A DNA stretch of 59,732 bases. Origin: Spirochaetes bacterium ADurb.Bin133 (GTDB lineage: Bacteria > Spirochaetota > GWE2-31-10 > MWDO01). A model generated the notes under the pieces. It searched no databases. It was given only the letters and a program-made list of their open reading frames with translations, and was not told the origin of the DNA. Positions 10,471 through 18,887 of the stretch are shown here, piece after piece. The translations under genes and the position numbers were made by a program. Positions within the stretch are counted from its first letter, which is position 1; each line of letters opens with the position of its first letter. The stretch spans positions 1-59,732 of the forward strand of contig MWDO01000011.1 of assembly GCA_002070605.1 (NCBI GenBank). The letters run 5' to 3'.

Positions 10471-11084
10471 AAAAAAAAGTTGCGCTTATTTTAGTTATAT
10501 TTTTATCTATCGGTCAATTATCCGTACTAATATCGATGATCGCCAACGCTAAAAAGGTCGTTAAGGAAGCCGAGGCGGAAAATAGGATAGTATATCTTGA
10601 GTGCAGACCTTACGATCCTTACGATCCGTTTAAAGGGAGATATATACGGCTAAGTTTTGCTATCGAATCTGTAAAAATATCCGATATGGAGACGTTGAAA
10701 GAGGTATCCTCCGATATTATTAAGAAACATATATTTAAAGAGGCGTATTGTCTTCTTGAAAAAAAAGAGAAATTTCACGTTATCAAAGACGTATTATTAT
10801 CTAAACCCGAAGAGGAGGTTTTGTTCATAAAAGCGCGAATTAATTCTTTTTACTCGCGCGACGAAGATTTGGGATTATCGTTCAGTTCCAACCAATATTA
10901 TCTTCAGGAGGAGCTCGCCTTAGAGGCAGATAAAATGTCAAATATTGAATTTCAGGATTTAACGCCGTACGTAGTTATTGCTCTGGATAAAAACGGAAAC
11001 TCCGTTATCAAATCTATGAAAGTAAAGGACGACGTCGATATAGAAGATTATTTGATTGAAATAATTAATTCAAAAAAACAATAA
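10467..11084 (+). CDS. GDYXXLXY-type membrane-anchored protein
   Basis: This 205-residue protein has one N-terminal membrane segment (about residues 4-26, VALILVIFLSIGQLSVLISM) and an extracytoplasmic domain. The stretch CRPYDPYDPFKGRYIRLSF (residues about 47-65) matches the PRDPFRGDYVxLxY signature that names the family. It overlaps the DUF2157 gene by ATGA and is presumably its partner. Function is unknown. The assignment rests on the motif and the neighbour. Confidence 0.82.
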   Translation: MKKKVALILVIFLSIGQLSVLISMIANAKKVVKEAEAENRIVYLECRPYDPYDPFKGRYIRLSFAIESVKISDMETLKEVSSDIIKKHIFKEAYCLLEKKEKFHVIKDVLLSKPEEEVLFIKARINSFYSRDEDLGLSFSSNQYYLQEELALEADKMSNIEFQDLTPYVVIALDKNGNSVIKSMKVKDDVDIEDYLIEIINSKKQ

Positions 11085-11090
11085 AAACTA

Positions 11091-11119
11091 TTGATGAATT
11101 ATAGATAACGGGATATAAT
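11091..11119 (+). promoter_or_regulatory. Probable promoter of the NlpC/P60-thioesterase-nth operon
   Basis: TTGATG (11091-11096) and TATAAT (11114-11119) are spaced by 17 bases. This gives a leader of about 80 bases to the ATG at 11204. Confidence 0.6.
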
Positions 11120-11203
11120 ATTTTTTGAAAGCGGACTATTATTTTTCCGTTTTTCTTAATTGAAAAACGCGCCTTTTTACGCCGGAAATCTTTGGAGGAA
11201 TTT

Positions 11204-13042
11204 ATGTCTATTAAAAAATTGCTGATAATTATATCTTCTACTATTATTTTATTATTCTCGTCTTATAGTTTCGATATCGATATCGACGGCTTGTCGTTAG
11301 ATTGGGATTTTACGGAATATTTTACAATCGAAGACTCGGTCGGTTTACAGGATAAATCGTTAGATATAAAAAGCGTATTCTGGAAAAAAGACGAAAACTA
11401 CCTCTACTTTATGATAAAATGCGTCGACAAAGCGTCGAAAAGAGAGAATTTATCGTACTATGTGAACATTGATACGGATTTTAACGAAATTGCCGATATT
11501 AATATAAGTATTAATACGAATAATAAACTAATTATTTCGAAAGTAGACGAATTTGGAAATATTGTTTCTGAAATAAAAGCAAAAGGGGCGCGCGCTTCAA
11601 TTGGCGAGGTTGTCGAATTTCGGATTCCCAAATCAATCATAAAAGAGACGTTTAAAATTTCATTTGGAATATGGGACTCAAAAAATTTTGAGATTCTTGA
11701 GAGTTCTATGTGGAGTTTTTTAAACTACAATAAAAATAAAAAGGACGAGAAAAAAAATATCAACGTAGCGATTAAAAATTTTACCGGAAATAACGTAAAA
11801 ACGGCAAATTCGACAATTATTGTAGACGGTTCGATCGAAGACTGGGGAGGCGTCAAATATAAATCTTTAAAAGACGACAGCGCTTATTATTATAAAAAAG
11901 ATAACGTCTTTTATTTTCTTACCAATACTTTGCCGGTTGAAAACAGAGACAACGTTATATATTACGTCCTTTTTGATACAAATAACGATTCTAAAGCCGA
12001 CATGTCAATAAACGCAAGATATTCTAAAAAAGGATATATTTTTGATTATAACTCTAAAAAGTACAAATATTCAAAGGACGTTCCGGAATTTAAAGCTATT
12101 ACAGGTAAATATGTTGAATTTTCGCTACCTACAAGTGTAATAAACGCCCCCGTTTTTAGAATATCTCACGGGTTATACGACTATGTTAACGATATTTATT
12201 ACTACTATACGCCTTGGTATAAAATCGACTACCAAAAAAAAGCCAACGACGGCAAAATAGAAGCGAAAAATGATAAGAAAAATAATAAAAACGTAAAAAA
12301 CGAAAAAAAAGAGAATTTTGCAGAAAATAAGTCTAATAAAGGTAAAAAAAGTAACTGGCAATCAAAATTAGAAGATTATTCTACAAACAATAATGAAAAT
12401 AAAGATTCATTCGATAATAACAAGACGGAAAGCGACTGGCGGGGCGACAAAGATAACTCTATTGTTGAAGATGTTAACGACAAAGAGGAGGGTTATAAAG
12501 AGGACGATTATATTGTAGAAACCGATAATAAGTCAAACGAGACTACCGGTCCTATATCCGGGCTAGACGCTCTAATAAATACGATAAAGGATTCAAAAAC
12601 CCTTGAAAAATTTAACAGATACATTGTAATGGGGATCGAAAAACCGCTTGTTTTGAACGGATACCCGCCTGAAACGATAGCGGACAGTTCGCTAAAATAT
12701 CGGGGAATTCCTTACGTTAGCGGAAGTTGCGGCTGGAATGGAGTGGATTGCTCCGGACTTACTAAACTTGTTATGGAAGAATTCAAAATTGAAATTTCAA
12801 GAAGCGCTAACGAGCAGGGAAGATACGGCGTTATAATCCCAACTATAGACGAATTAAAAAAAGGAGATTTGCTCTTTTTCATAAACACTTATCCCACCAG
12901 CAATTTTATAACTCACGTAGGGATATATCTGGGCGATTATAAATTTATAAATGCAAATTCCTATTACGGAAAAGTCATGATTGACAACGTAGCCGATAAA
13001 TACTGGAAGCCCAAATTCCTCTATGGAACGAGAGGTCGATAA
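11204..13042 (+). CDS. Secreted NlpC/P60-family cell-wall hydrolase with N-terminal beta domains
   Basis: The 612-residue product has a signal peptide (LLIIISSTIILLFSSYS, residues about 5-22). Two similar beta-sandwich domains (about 23-165 and 200-345) each carry a D/N-rich turn (VNIDTDFNEIADI; VLFDTNNDSKADM) that could bind calcium. A long Asn/Lys/Asp-rich linker (about 345-445) follows, then a C-terminal NlpC/P60 domain. The catalytic Cys is in GVDCSGL (C516) and the His in THVGIYLGD (H571), so it probably cleaves peptidoglycan peptides. The ATG at 11204 follows GGAGGA. It is the first gene of a tight run with the thioesterase (1-base gap) and nth. Confidence 0.9.
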   Translation: MSIKKLLIIISSTIILLFSSYSFDIDIDGLSLDWDFTEYFTIEDSVGLQDKSLDIKSVFWKKDENYLYFMIKCVDKASKRENLSYYVNIDTDFNEIADINISINTNNKLIISKVDEFGNIVSEIKAKGARASIGEVVEFRIPKSIIKETFKISFGIWDSKNFEILESSMWSFLNYNKNKKDEKKNINVAIKNFTGNNVKTANSTIIVDGSIEDWGGVKYKSLKDDSAYYYKKDNVFYFLTNTLPVENRDNVIYYVLFDTNNDSKADMSINARYSKKGYIFDYNSKKYKYSKDVPEFKAITGKYVEFSLPTSVINAPVFRISHGLYDYVNDIYYYYTPWYKIDYQKKANDGKIEAKNDKKNNKNVKNEKKENFAENKSNKGKKSNWQSKLEDYSTNNNENKDSFDNNKTESDWRGDKDNSIVEDVNDKEEGYKEDDYIVETDNKSNETTGPISGLDALINTIKDSKTLEKFNRYIVMGIEKPLVLNGYPPETIADSSLKYRGIPYVSGSCGWNGVDCSGLTKLVMEEFKIEISRSANEQGRYGVIIPTIDELKKGDLLFFINTYPTSNFITHVGIYLGDYKFINANSYYGKVMIDNVADKYWKPKFLYGTRGR

Positions 13043-13043
13043 C

Positions 13044-13433
13044 ATGTACGTTTATCCTCTTACGGTTGAATTTGAAGATATAGATAGTTACGGGATAATT
13101 CATCATCCCAAAATTCTCTACTATTTTGAGCGCGCCAGAGTTCATTTTTTTCTTGATAATAATGTCGATATAACAAATTTACCTTTCGGGATAGTTTTAC
13201 GCAACATTAATATTCAGTTCAAACGTCAACTGTTTTTTCTCGATAAGATTAATATCGAACTAACCGCTAAAAATATAGATAAATACAAATTTGATCTGCA
13301 TTATTGTATAAAAAAAGACAATTTAACGGCAAATATAGCGGATATTGAAATGGTATCAATAGATTTGGCTACAAAAAAGCTCGCCCCTATCCCCGAAAAA
13401 TTCAGAAAAATACTTTCGATAATCGAGAATTGA
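13044..13433 (+). CDS. Acyl-CoA thioesterase of the YbgC/4HBT hotdog family
   Basis: The 129-residue protein is a single hotdog domain. The active-site stretch FEDIDSYGIIHHPKILYYFERAR fits the YbgC/4-hydroxybenzoyl-CoA thioesterase pattern (Asp, then G-I-x-H, then Y-F-E-x-A-R). It should hydrolyse acyl-CoA thioesters; the substrate is not evident. The ATG at 13044 is one base after the previous stop, with GAGAGGT in the end of the upstream gene as ribosome site. The stop abuts the nth start. Confidence 0.85.
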   Translation: MYVYPLTVEFEDIDSYGIIHHPKILYYFERARVHFFLDNNVDITNLPFGIVLRNINIQFKRQLFFLDKINIELTAKNIDKYKFDLHYCIKKDNLTANIADIEMVSIDLATKKLAPIPEKFRKILSIIEN

Positions 13434-14096
13434 ATGGCCGAATCCCTATACGACTTTGAAGGAATCATAGACATACTTAAGACTAACTTCGATAGAACTA
13501 CCGCCCCTTCGGTAACGTTAATTTCTAATACGCTGAAAAAACCTTATAATATTTTGATTTCGACAATTATAAGTCTTCGCACAAAGGATCAAGTTACCCT
13601 CAAAGCGTCTCAAAGATTATTTGAAAAAGCGCCGGATATTTTCGCTTTGAATAGTATGAACGTCGACGATATTGAGCAAATTATTTACCCCGCCGGATTT
13701 TATAAGACAAAAGCCCGCAATCTGAAATCTATCGCCAAAATTCTCGTTGAAAACAACGGCGGCATTATCCCGGATACTATGGACGAACTGCTAAAACTCC
13801 CGGGAGTCGGAAGAAAAACTGCAAATTTGACTTTGATACTCGGCTATCAAAAATCCGGCATTTGCGTCGATACTCACGTCCACAAAATCTCAAACAGACT
13901 CGGTTGGGTGAACGCAAAAACGCCGGAAGAAACGGAGTTTGCCCTTATGAAGTTATTGCCGGAGCGTTTTTGGAGAGTAATTAACGACTATTTAGTAAGT
14001 TACGGTCAGACCGTTTGCGTTCCCGTCTCCCCGTTTTGTTCAAAGTGCGGACTTGAGAACATTTGTCAAAAGAATAATATTACAAGAAATCGATAA
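13434..14096 (+). CDS. nth: Endonuclease III (DNA glycosylase/AP lyase)
   Basis: This base-excision-repair enzyme removes oxidised pyrimidines and cuts the abasic site. The 220-residue length is normal. The helix-hairpin-helix LPGVGRKTAN carries the catalytic Lys (K128), and VDTHVHKISNRLG carries the catalytic Asp (D146). Four Cys at 195, 202, 205 and 211 have the C-x6-C-x2-C-x5-C spacing of the 4Fe-4S cluster. Its ATG directly follows the thioesterase TGA, so it relies on coupling to the upstream genes. Confidence 0.97.
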   Translation: MAESLYDFEGIIDILKTNFDRTTAPSVTLISNTLKKPYNILISTIISLRTKDQVTLKASQRLFEKAPDIFALNSMNVDDIEQIIYPAGFYKTKARNLKSIAKILVENNGGIIPDTMDELLKLPGVGRKTANLTLILGYQKSGICVDTHVHKISNRLGWVNAKTPEETEFALMKLLPERFWRVINDYLVSYGQTVCVPVSPFCSKCGLENICQKNNITRNR

Positions 14097-14109
14097 TTTG
14101 ATTTTTTGA

Positions 14110-14137
14110 TAGACAAAATTATTTATTTTGATATAAT
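14110..14137 (+). promoter_or_regulatory. Probable extended -10 promoter of ackA
   Basis: TATAAT at 14132-14137 is preceded by TG with one base between (TGATATAAT), an extended -10. A TAGACA box lies 16 bases further upstream. Transcription would start near 14144 and leave a leader of about 130 bases before ackA. Confidence 0.6.
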
Positions 14138-14159
14138 GACCCTGAATTTCAGATAACGT

Positions 14160-14243
14160 TTTAGATAAATTTAAATATTTTGCTCAAAAATCGGATTTTT
14201 CCTTTTCTCCTCTGCGTAGCGTAGGTATTTAAAATTATCTAAA
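14160..14243 (+). promoter_or_regulatory. Long stem structure in the ackA leader
   Basis: The arms at 14160-14177 and 14226-14243 are complementary over 18 bases with one mismatch. The enclosed 48 bases hold a smaller near-palindrome (AAAAATCGGATTTTT, 14184-14198). The structure lies wholly within the predicted leader between the promoter and the GGAAGG ribosome site. No known riboswitch matches by eye. A decayed insertion with inverted ends is an alternative. Confidence 0.45.
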
Positions 14244-14276
14244 TAAACGATCTTATAATCATAACGGAAGGAAAAT

Positions 14277-15482
14277 ATGACAAACAAAAAAATCTTAGTT
14301 ATTAATTGCGGCTCTTCGTCGTTAAAATACCAGCTTTTTTTAATGCCGGAAGGATTAGACCTCGTTAAAGGAATTATTGAAAAAATAGGAGCTAAAGACT
14401 CGGTTATCAAACAAGAGGTTAAAGACGGAAAAAAGTTTGAGAAAAAAACCGAAATCAAAGACCATAAAGCCGCTTTCAAACATGTAGTTCAAGCTATTCT
14501 CGATAAAGAATACGGACTTTTAAACAGTATTGAAGAGATTAACGCGGTAGGTCACAGAATAGTTCACGGAGGCGAGAAATATAGCGCTTCCGTCGTAATA
14601 GACAAAACAGTTATAAAAGATATTGACGAGTGTTCGGATCTTGCTCCTTTACACAATCCTCCCAATATAGAGGGGATCAAATCCGCTATGGAGACGTTTC
14701 CCAACGCAATACATACCGCTACCTTCGACACCTCTTTTCATCAGACCTTGCCGGAGTACGCGTATATGTACGCTCTTCCATACGAACTATATGAAAAATT
14801 CAAGATACGACGATACGGTTTTCACGGAACCAGCCATAGATACGTTATGTCCAAAGCGCTTGATTTTTGTAAAAGAGCAAAAGAAAACACAAATTTAATA
14901 ACGTGTCATTTGGGAAACGGCTGCTCGATTACTTCCATAGTCGCCGGAAGATCGATCGATACCTCAATGGGGCTTACCCCTCTAGAAGGACTTATAATGG
15001 GAACCAGATCCGGCGACTTAGACCCGGCAATAATCGGATATTTAGTCGACAAAGGTTATGAAATCAAAGATATAATAGACATTCTTAACAAAAAAAGCGG
15101 TATGCTCGGTATTTCCGGCGTATCCAACGACTTAAGAGATATTGAGAAAGGCGCAAAAGAGGGAAACAAACGATGCCAAATAGCGATAGACGCCTTCGCT
15201 TACAGAGTAAAAAAATATATCGGCTCGTATTGCGCCGTAATGGTTAAATGCGACATTCTGGTATTTACCGGGGGTATCGGAGAAAACAGCGTAATCATGA
15301 GAGAGAGGATTTGCAGGAATCTGCAAAGTATCGGCATACACTTAGATCCCGATAGAAATAAACTTGTCGGCAATCATCTCGGAATCGTTTCTGCCGATTT
15401 CTCGCCGGTAACTATATTGGTAGTTCCAACGAACGAGGAAGAGAGAATAGCCAGAGACTCTTACGATTTATCTCTTAAGTAA
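14277..15482 (+). CDS. ackA: Acetate kinase
   Basis: AckA converts acetyl phosphate and ADP to acetate and ATP in fermentative energy metabolism. The 401-residue protein has the ASKHA motifs INCGSSSLKYQLF at the N-terminus, HRIVHGG, RRYGFHGTSHRYV, ITCHLGNGCSIT, LMGTRSGDLDP and VFTGGIGENS. The ATG follows GGAAGGAAAAT. No phosphotransacetylase gene is adjacent. The gene stands alone between an extended -10 promoter and a 32-base palindrome at 15542-15573 that could act as a terminator. Confidence 0.98.
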   Translation: MTNKKILVINCGSSSLKYQLFLMPEGLDLVKGIIEKIGAKDSVIKQEVKDGKKFEKKTEIKDHKAAFKHVVQAILDKEYGLLNSIEEINAVGHRIVHGGEKYSASVVIDKTVIKDIDECSDLAPLHNPPNIEGIKSAMETFPNAIHTATFDTSFHQTLPEYAYMYALPYELYEKFKIRRYGFHGTSHRYVMSKALDFCKRAKENTNLITCHLGNGCSITSIVAGRSIDTSMGLTPLEGLIMGTRSGDLDPAIIGYLVDKGYEIKDIIDILNKKSGMLGISGVSNDLRDIEKGAKEGNKRCQIAIDAFAYRVKKYIGSYCAVMVKCDILVFTGGIGENSVIMRERICRNLQSIGIHLDPDRNKLVGNHLGIVSADFSPVTILVVPTNEEERIARDSYDLSLK

Positions 15483-15541
15483 TATTTTGACCGTATGACT
15501 GCGGGTTGCGAGTTTTTTTGCGCCGCCACAGTTATATTAGT

Positions 15542-15573
15542 ATATTCAAAACGGGAATTCCCGTTTTGAATAT
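15542..15573. repeat. Perfect 32-base CGGGAATTCCCG palindrome (family copy c)
   Basis: The arm ATATTCAAAACGGGAA and its exact complement form a 32-base dyad between convergent genes (ackA and the gene ending at 15602). The left flank TTAGT partly continues the family arm. Here the hairpin (AATT loop, U4 after the GC stem) could terminate transcripts from both sides. Confidence 0.9.
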
Positions 15574-15601
15574 GTAAAGCATATTATTCGACAATAAAAA
15601 A

Positions 15602-17356
15602 TCAGTACACGCTCTCAATACGCCTGTAAATTTTGTAGAACTTATTCATATAATCGTTAATTTTTTCTACGTATTGGATTACGTTTGGGACTCCAAGTTT
15701 TATACTATCTATATTAGTTATCTGTTTTCCGCCTTTGGGATCGGTTATGCTGTAAAAAAAGTTTTTGATATGATTTAGAGAGTTGTTCATATCTTTTACT
15801 ATGTTGTTTGATTGATTAATTATATCGTCTATTAAGATAGAGGCTTGCTTTCTCATATCCGCGTCTTCGTCGCGAGACAATTTAGCGATATAATACATTA
15901 TTTTTTTACCGTATTCATTCTCATAACTAAGTTTTGTATCAAATTCGTTAATTTTTTGGTAATTATTATTAAACGAATGATAAGCTCCGGAAAGATGAAA
16001 TTTCACCTGTTCTTCTATAAAATTCCCTTCTATAATTATTTTATTTAGAGCCGACTCCAAACCGTTTTTATAAAGGTTTGTTAGAAAATAGTTGAATAAA
16101 TTTAGATAATATATCGACGGAGCTTTTTTATTAAAAAATTTTTCAAATTGATTATACAATTTGACGCTAAAATTTTCCAAAGAGTCAAAATTAAAATCGG
16201 GATACGCTTCCGATACTAATTTAGCCAAATTTTGCTTTCTCAACTCCATATAGTAGGTTTCCCACAACTCGTCAAACTCGGCCTTTTTTATCCCCTTATA
16301 TATTTCGAGGAAATTCTTAGTATATATAAAAGATCGCGGCTGATACAATATATCTTTTCTATAATATTGAAATATTTTCTGAAGGGGGACCTTTTTCAAA
16401 AAATCGTTGGCGGCGTCTATGACGTTATAAAATTTATCAACGTCGTCCGCGACGAAATTCTGCTTTAAAATTGCGATCGACTCTGAAATCGGATTTTTTT
16501 TAGAGTATTCGATAAAATCGTTTAGGAAAATAACGCTGTCTTCGGTAAAATTTATATCGTTAACAAGAATGTATAACTGTTCGAGTTTGAAATCGACAGA
16601 TTTAAAAAGCGCCGTATTGTTAGGCGTAACTTTATCTTTTGGATTTGTCATCGAAAAATCGCGTATCAAATCTAAATAATTATAATTTATCAATCTTATA
16701 AGTTTATCAAAAGAATAAACGCCGTTTATAAAATTCTCAAAAACGCTTTTCTCAATATTGGAAAAAAAATTCTTTATGCGTCTCTCTTTTTCTTTTAGGT
16801 AAATATTACGGTCAAATATTGAGTTAGCGTCGATCTTTAGACTCTGAGGTTTAGCCTCCTCGTAAGAACTATTGGTAGCGGCGTTGAACTGAGATTCCAG
16901 AACGTAAGCTAAAAAACTATTATAATACTTTTCATCTTCAAAGTACAATTTCACGATAGGGATAACTTTTTGCGTCGCGTCGACGAGTTCGAGGATTAAG
17001 TTTAAAAATCTGTATGATAAAACGTTGGTCTCTAAATTTATCAGATGGTAATATTTATTTTGAATCTCTCTTTTTATTTTTGATAATTTCTCGTTAATTA
17101 TAACGTCCTCTTTTTTTCTACCTGAAAAAACGGCTCTTAGCATTATCATCAGTTTGTCAATAAAAGATTTATTATCAAATTCTTTCCTAGCGATACTTAA
17201 TTGTTGGGTCTTATTTAGGTTTGCGTTAACTTTTTTAAAAGCCGGGTTCTCCTCAACCTTCTTTTTGCCTGATTTTTCCGAGATCTTTGATAATAGTTCT
17301 TGCCGCTCTTTTTCGTCGAGTTGCTTTGATAATTTGTCAAATTCTGATTTTTCCAT
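15602..17356 (-). CDS. Large cytoplasmic alpha-helical protein, possibly DUF5312-like
   Basis: I do not recognise a function for this 584-residue protein. It has no signal peptide or membrane segment, is rich in Lys, Asn and aromatic residues, and looks almost entirely helical. The N-terminus (FDKLSKQLDEKERQELLSKI) resembles what I remember of a treponemal family annotated DUF5312, but I cannot verify that here. It is the last gene of a three-gene minus-strand group behind a TVP38-type membrane protein. Confidence 0.7.
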   Translation of the reverse strand: MEKSEFDKLSKQLDEKERQELLSKISEKSGKKKVEENPAFKKVNANLNKTQQLSIARKEFDNKSFIDKLMIMLRAVFSGRKKEDVIINEKLSKIKREIQNKYYHLINLETNVLSYRFLNLILELVDATQKVIPIVKLYFEDEKYYNSFLAYVLESQFNAATNSSYEEAKPQSLKIDANSIFDRNIYLKEKERRIKNFFSNIEKSVFENFINGVYSFDKLIRLINYNYLDLIRDFSMTNPKDKVTPNNTALFKSVDFKLEQLYILVNDINFTEDSVIFLNDFIEYSKKNPISESIAILKQNFVADDVDKFYNVIDAANDFLKKVPLQKIFQYYRKDILYQPRSFIYTKNFLEIYKGIKKAEFDELWETYYMELRKQNLAKLVSEAYPDFNFDSLENFSVKLYNQFEKFFNKKAPSIYYLNLFNYFLTNLYKNGLESALNKIIIEGNFIEEQVKFHLSGAYHSFNNNYQKINEFDTKLSYENEYGKKIMYYIAKLSRDEDADMRKQASILIDDIINQSNNIVKDMNNSLNHIKNFFYSITDPKGGKQITNIDSIKLGVPNVIQYVEKINDYMNKFYKIYRRIESVY

Positions 17357-17376
17357 AGTTCACCGTAATAAATTAT

Positions 17377-18096
17377 TTATGAATTATCTTCCCTTAACCT
17401 AATTTTCCTTTTTATAAAGTAACTTGTAAAAAAAATAGCGCCGAATATTCCAATAAATATTCCGATATACATAAAAATATTCTTCAAATCGGTCGTCCCC
17501 AAAGTATTGTTATATATAAGACGTCCTATAGCTACGTGCATAATAGTCGTCGGCAATATGCCGATAACCGAGCCCCAAAAATATCCTTTTGCGCTGATGC
17601 CGGATAATCCGTAAGCAACATTCTGAACATTGTACGGAATAATAAAAAATATGCGAAAAAACAGCGCCGACCATCCTCCATATTTGCTTGCCGCCTTATC
17701 GACCTCCGCTACTATTTTATTATCCTTAAACTTGTTTTGAAAATCCTTCCTAAAAAGGTATCTTACGTTAAAAAATGAAGAGAGCAATCCTAAGCTCATG
17801 CCTATCCAAGCCACAAAAAAGCCCATAATAGGTTCGTAAAGATAACCGGATAAAAAATTAAAAAAAAGCGTCGGAAGACATAGGATATTAAATAAAATAT
17901 AAAGAAAAAATATTGCCAGCGGTCCAAAAAAAGAAAACTTTAAAATAACGTCCCTGACGGCGGCAATATTCTCGTAAGTAAAAAACCTGTTTAGCCTGAA
18001 AATGTAAAAAAGCGCAATCAACGCCGCGGCTATAGCTAGATACAATATTTTGGGCAAATGTTTTTTTATATCAAATTCCTTTTTGCTTAAATTCAT
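17377..18096 (-). CDS. TVP38/TMEM64 (VTT/DedA-like) family membrane protein
   Basis: The 239-residue inner-membrane protein has about six hydrophobic segments. The VTT-domain features are FFGPLAIFFLYILFNILCLPT, a re-entrant FNFLSGYLYEPIMGFFVAWIG stretch and the conserved FRIFFIIPYNVQNVAYGLSGI followed by GSVIGILPTTIMHVAIG. (These are quoted as fragments of the longer domain at residues about 50-190.) Relatives act in lipid scrambling or envelope homeostasis; the specific role is not evident. It starts two bases after the upstream gene's stop and has no clear ribosome site of its own, so coupling is likely. Confidence 0.85.
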   Translation of the reverse strand: MNLSKKEFDIKKHLPKILYLAIAAALIALFYIFRLNRFFTYENIAAVRDVILKFSFFGPLAIFFLYILFNILCLPTLFFNFLSGYLYEPIMGFFVAWIGMSLGLLSSFFNVRYLFRKDFQNKFKDNKIVAEVDKAASKYGGWSALFFRIFFIIPYNVQNVAYGLSGISAKGYFWGSVIGILPTTIMHVAIGRLIYNNTLGTTDLKNIFMYIGIFIGIFGAIFFTSYFIKRKIRLREDNS

Positions 18097-18098
18097 TT

Positions 18099-18743
18099 TT
18101 ATTTTAAATATATAACAAATTTTTCTTTCAATACCACCCCTCTATTTGCGACAAACCTATAACTCAGTTTGCCCGTAGGAAATATCAAACCGCTATTCGC
18201 CCCGCCTAAATCGGCGTTCCTTACGGCGTTTGCCAGCATCTTACTAAATACCATCGACAAATCGTACCCCCCGGCTTCCGCCGAAGATTTGACGGCAAAT
18301 GCAGGATTAGCTACCGCCTCAGATTTGACGGTTACCCGTCCTTTCTCTAATAAAATTTCTTTATCGCCGATTTTCAGCCGTTCCATTTTAACGCCGGATT
18401 TTTTATAGTCTTTGAAAGACAAAGATTCGTCGCTTAAAAACGTAACTTCTCCCCCTTCGATTTTAAATTTTGCTCCGGACTTATATCTTATAAGAAGTTC
18501 GCGAGTCCTCGTATCCAATTTCGTCTTAGTCTCCTCTATAATTTTTGACGACGGAACAAAAGAGATATATTTGAAAGTAATACTCCTTGTTTTAACGCTA
18601 CTCTTTTTAGAGCTTGTTTTTTTATCAATTTTAGAAGAAGCTACAATTTTTAATTTGGCGTCGTTTTTTTTATCGTCTCTCTTTACTCCAAACAACTGCG
18701 TAAATAGCAGAGATACCGCCAAAAGTAAAACAATCTTTTTCAT
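18099..18743 (-). CDS. Secreted protein of unknown function
   Basis: The 214-residue product has a signal peptide (KKIVLLLAVSLLFTQLFG) and a Lys/Ser/Asp-rich stretch (about residues 22-55), followed by what looks like a beta-rich domain. No known motif is visible. GGAGGCGCG precedes the ATG. It heads the minus-strand group with the TVP38-type gene and the long helical protein, and faces the divergent RecB-type gene. Confidence 0.7.
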   Translation of the reverse strand: MKKIVLLLAVSLLFTQLFGVKRDDKKNDAKLKIVASSKIDKKTSSKKSSVKTRSITFKYISFVPSSKIIEETKTKLDTRTRELLIRYKSGAKFKIEGGEVTFLSDESLSFKDYKKSGVKMERLKIGDKEILLEKGRVTVKSEAVANPAFAVKSSAEAGGYDLSMVFSKMLANAVRNADLGGANSGLIFPTGKLSYRFVANRGVVLKEKFVIYLK

Positions 18744-18887
18744 CGCGCCTCCAAAAAATTTAAAACGACTCTTTACTATATTAAATTTTTACTATAAATT
18801 CAAGTAAAAATGATATTATTAAATAATTTATGATCTCTTCTTTGAATTTTTTGGAGGAATAAAAACAGTATAATTGCGGAGGTAAAA

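Noticed and set aside
15542-15573. Treating all CGGGAATTCCCG palindromes simply as terminators
   Set aside because: This fits the convergent copy here, but not the copies in divergent gaps (4386, 5925, 24596) or inside genes.
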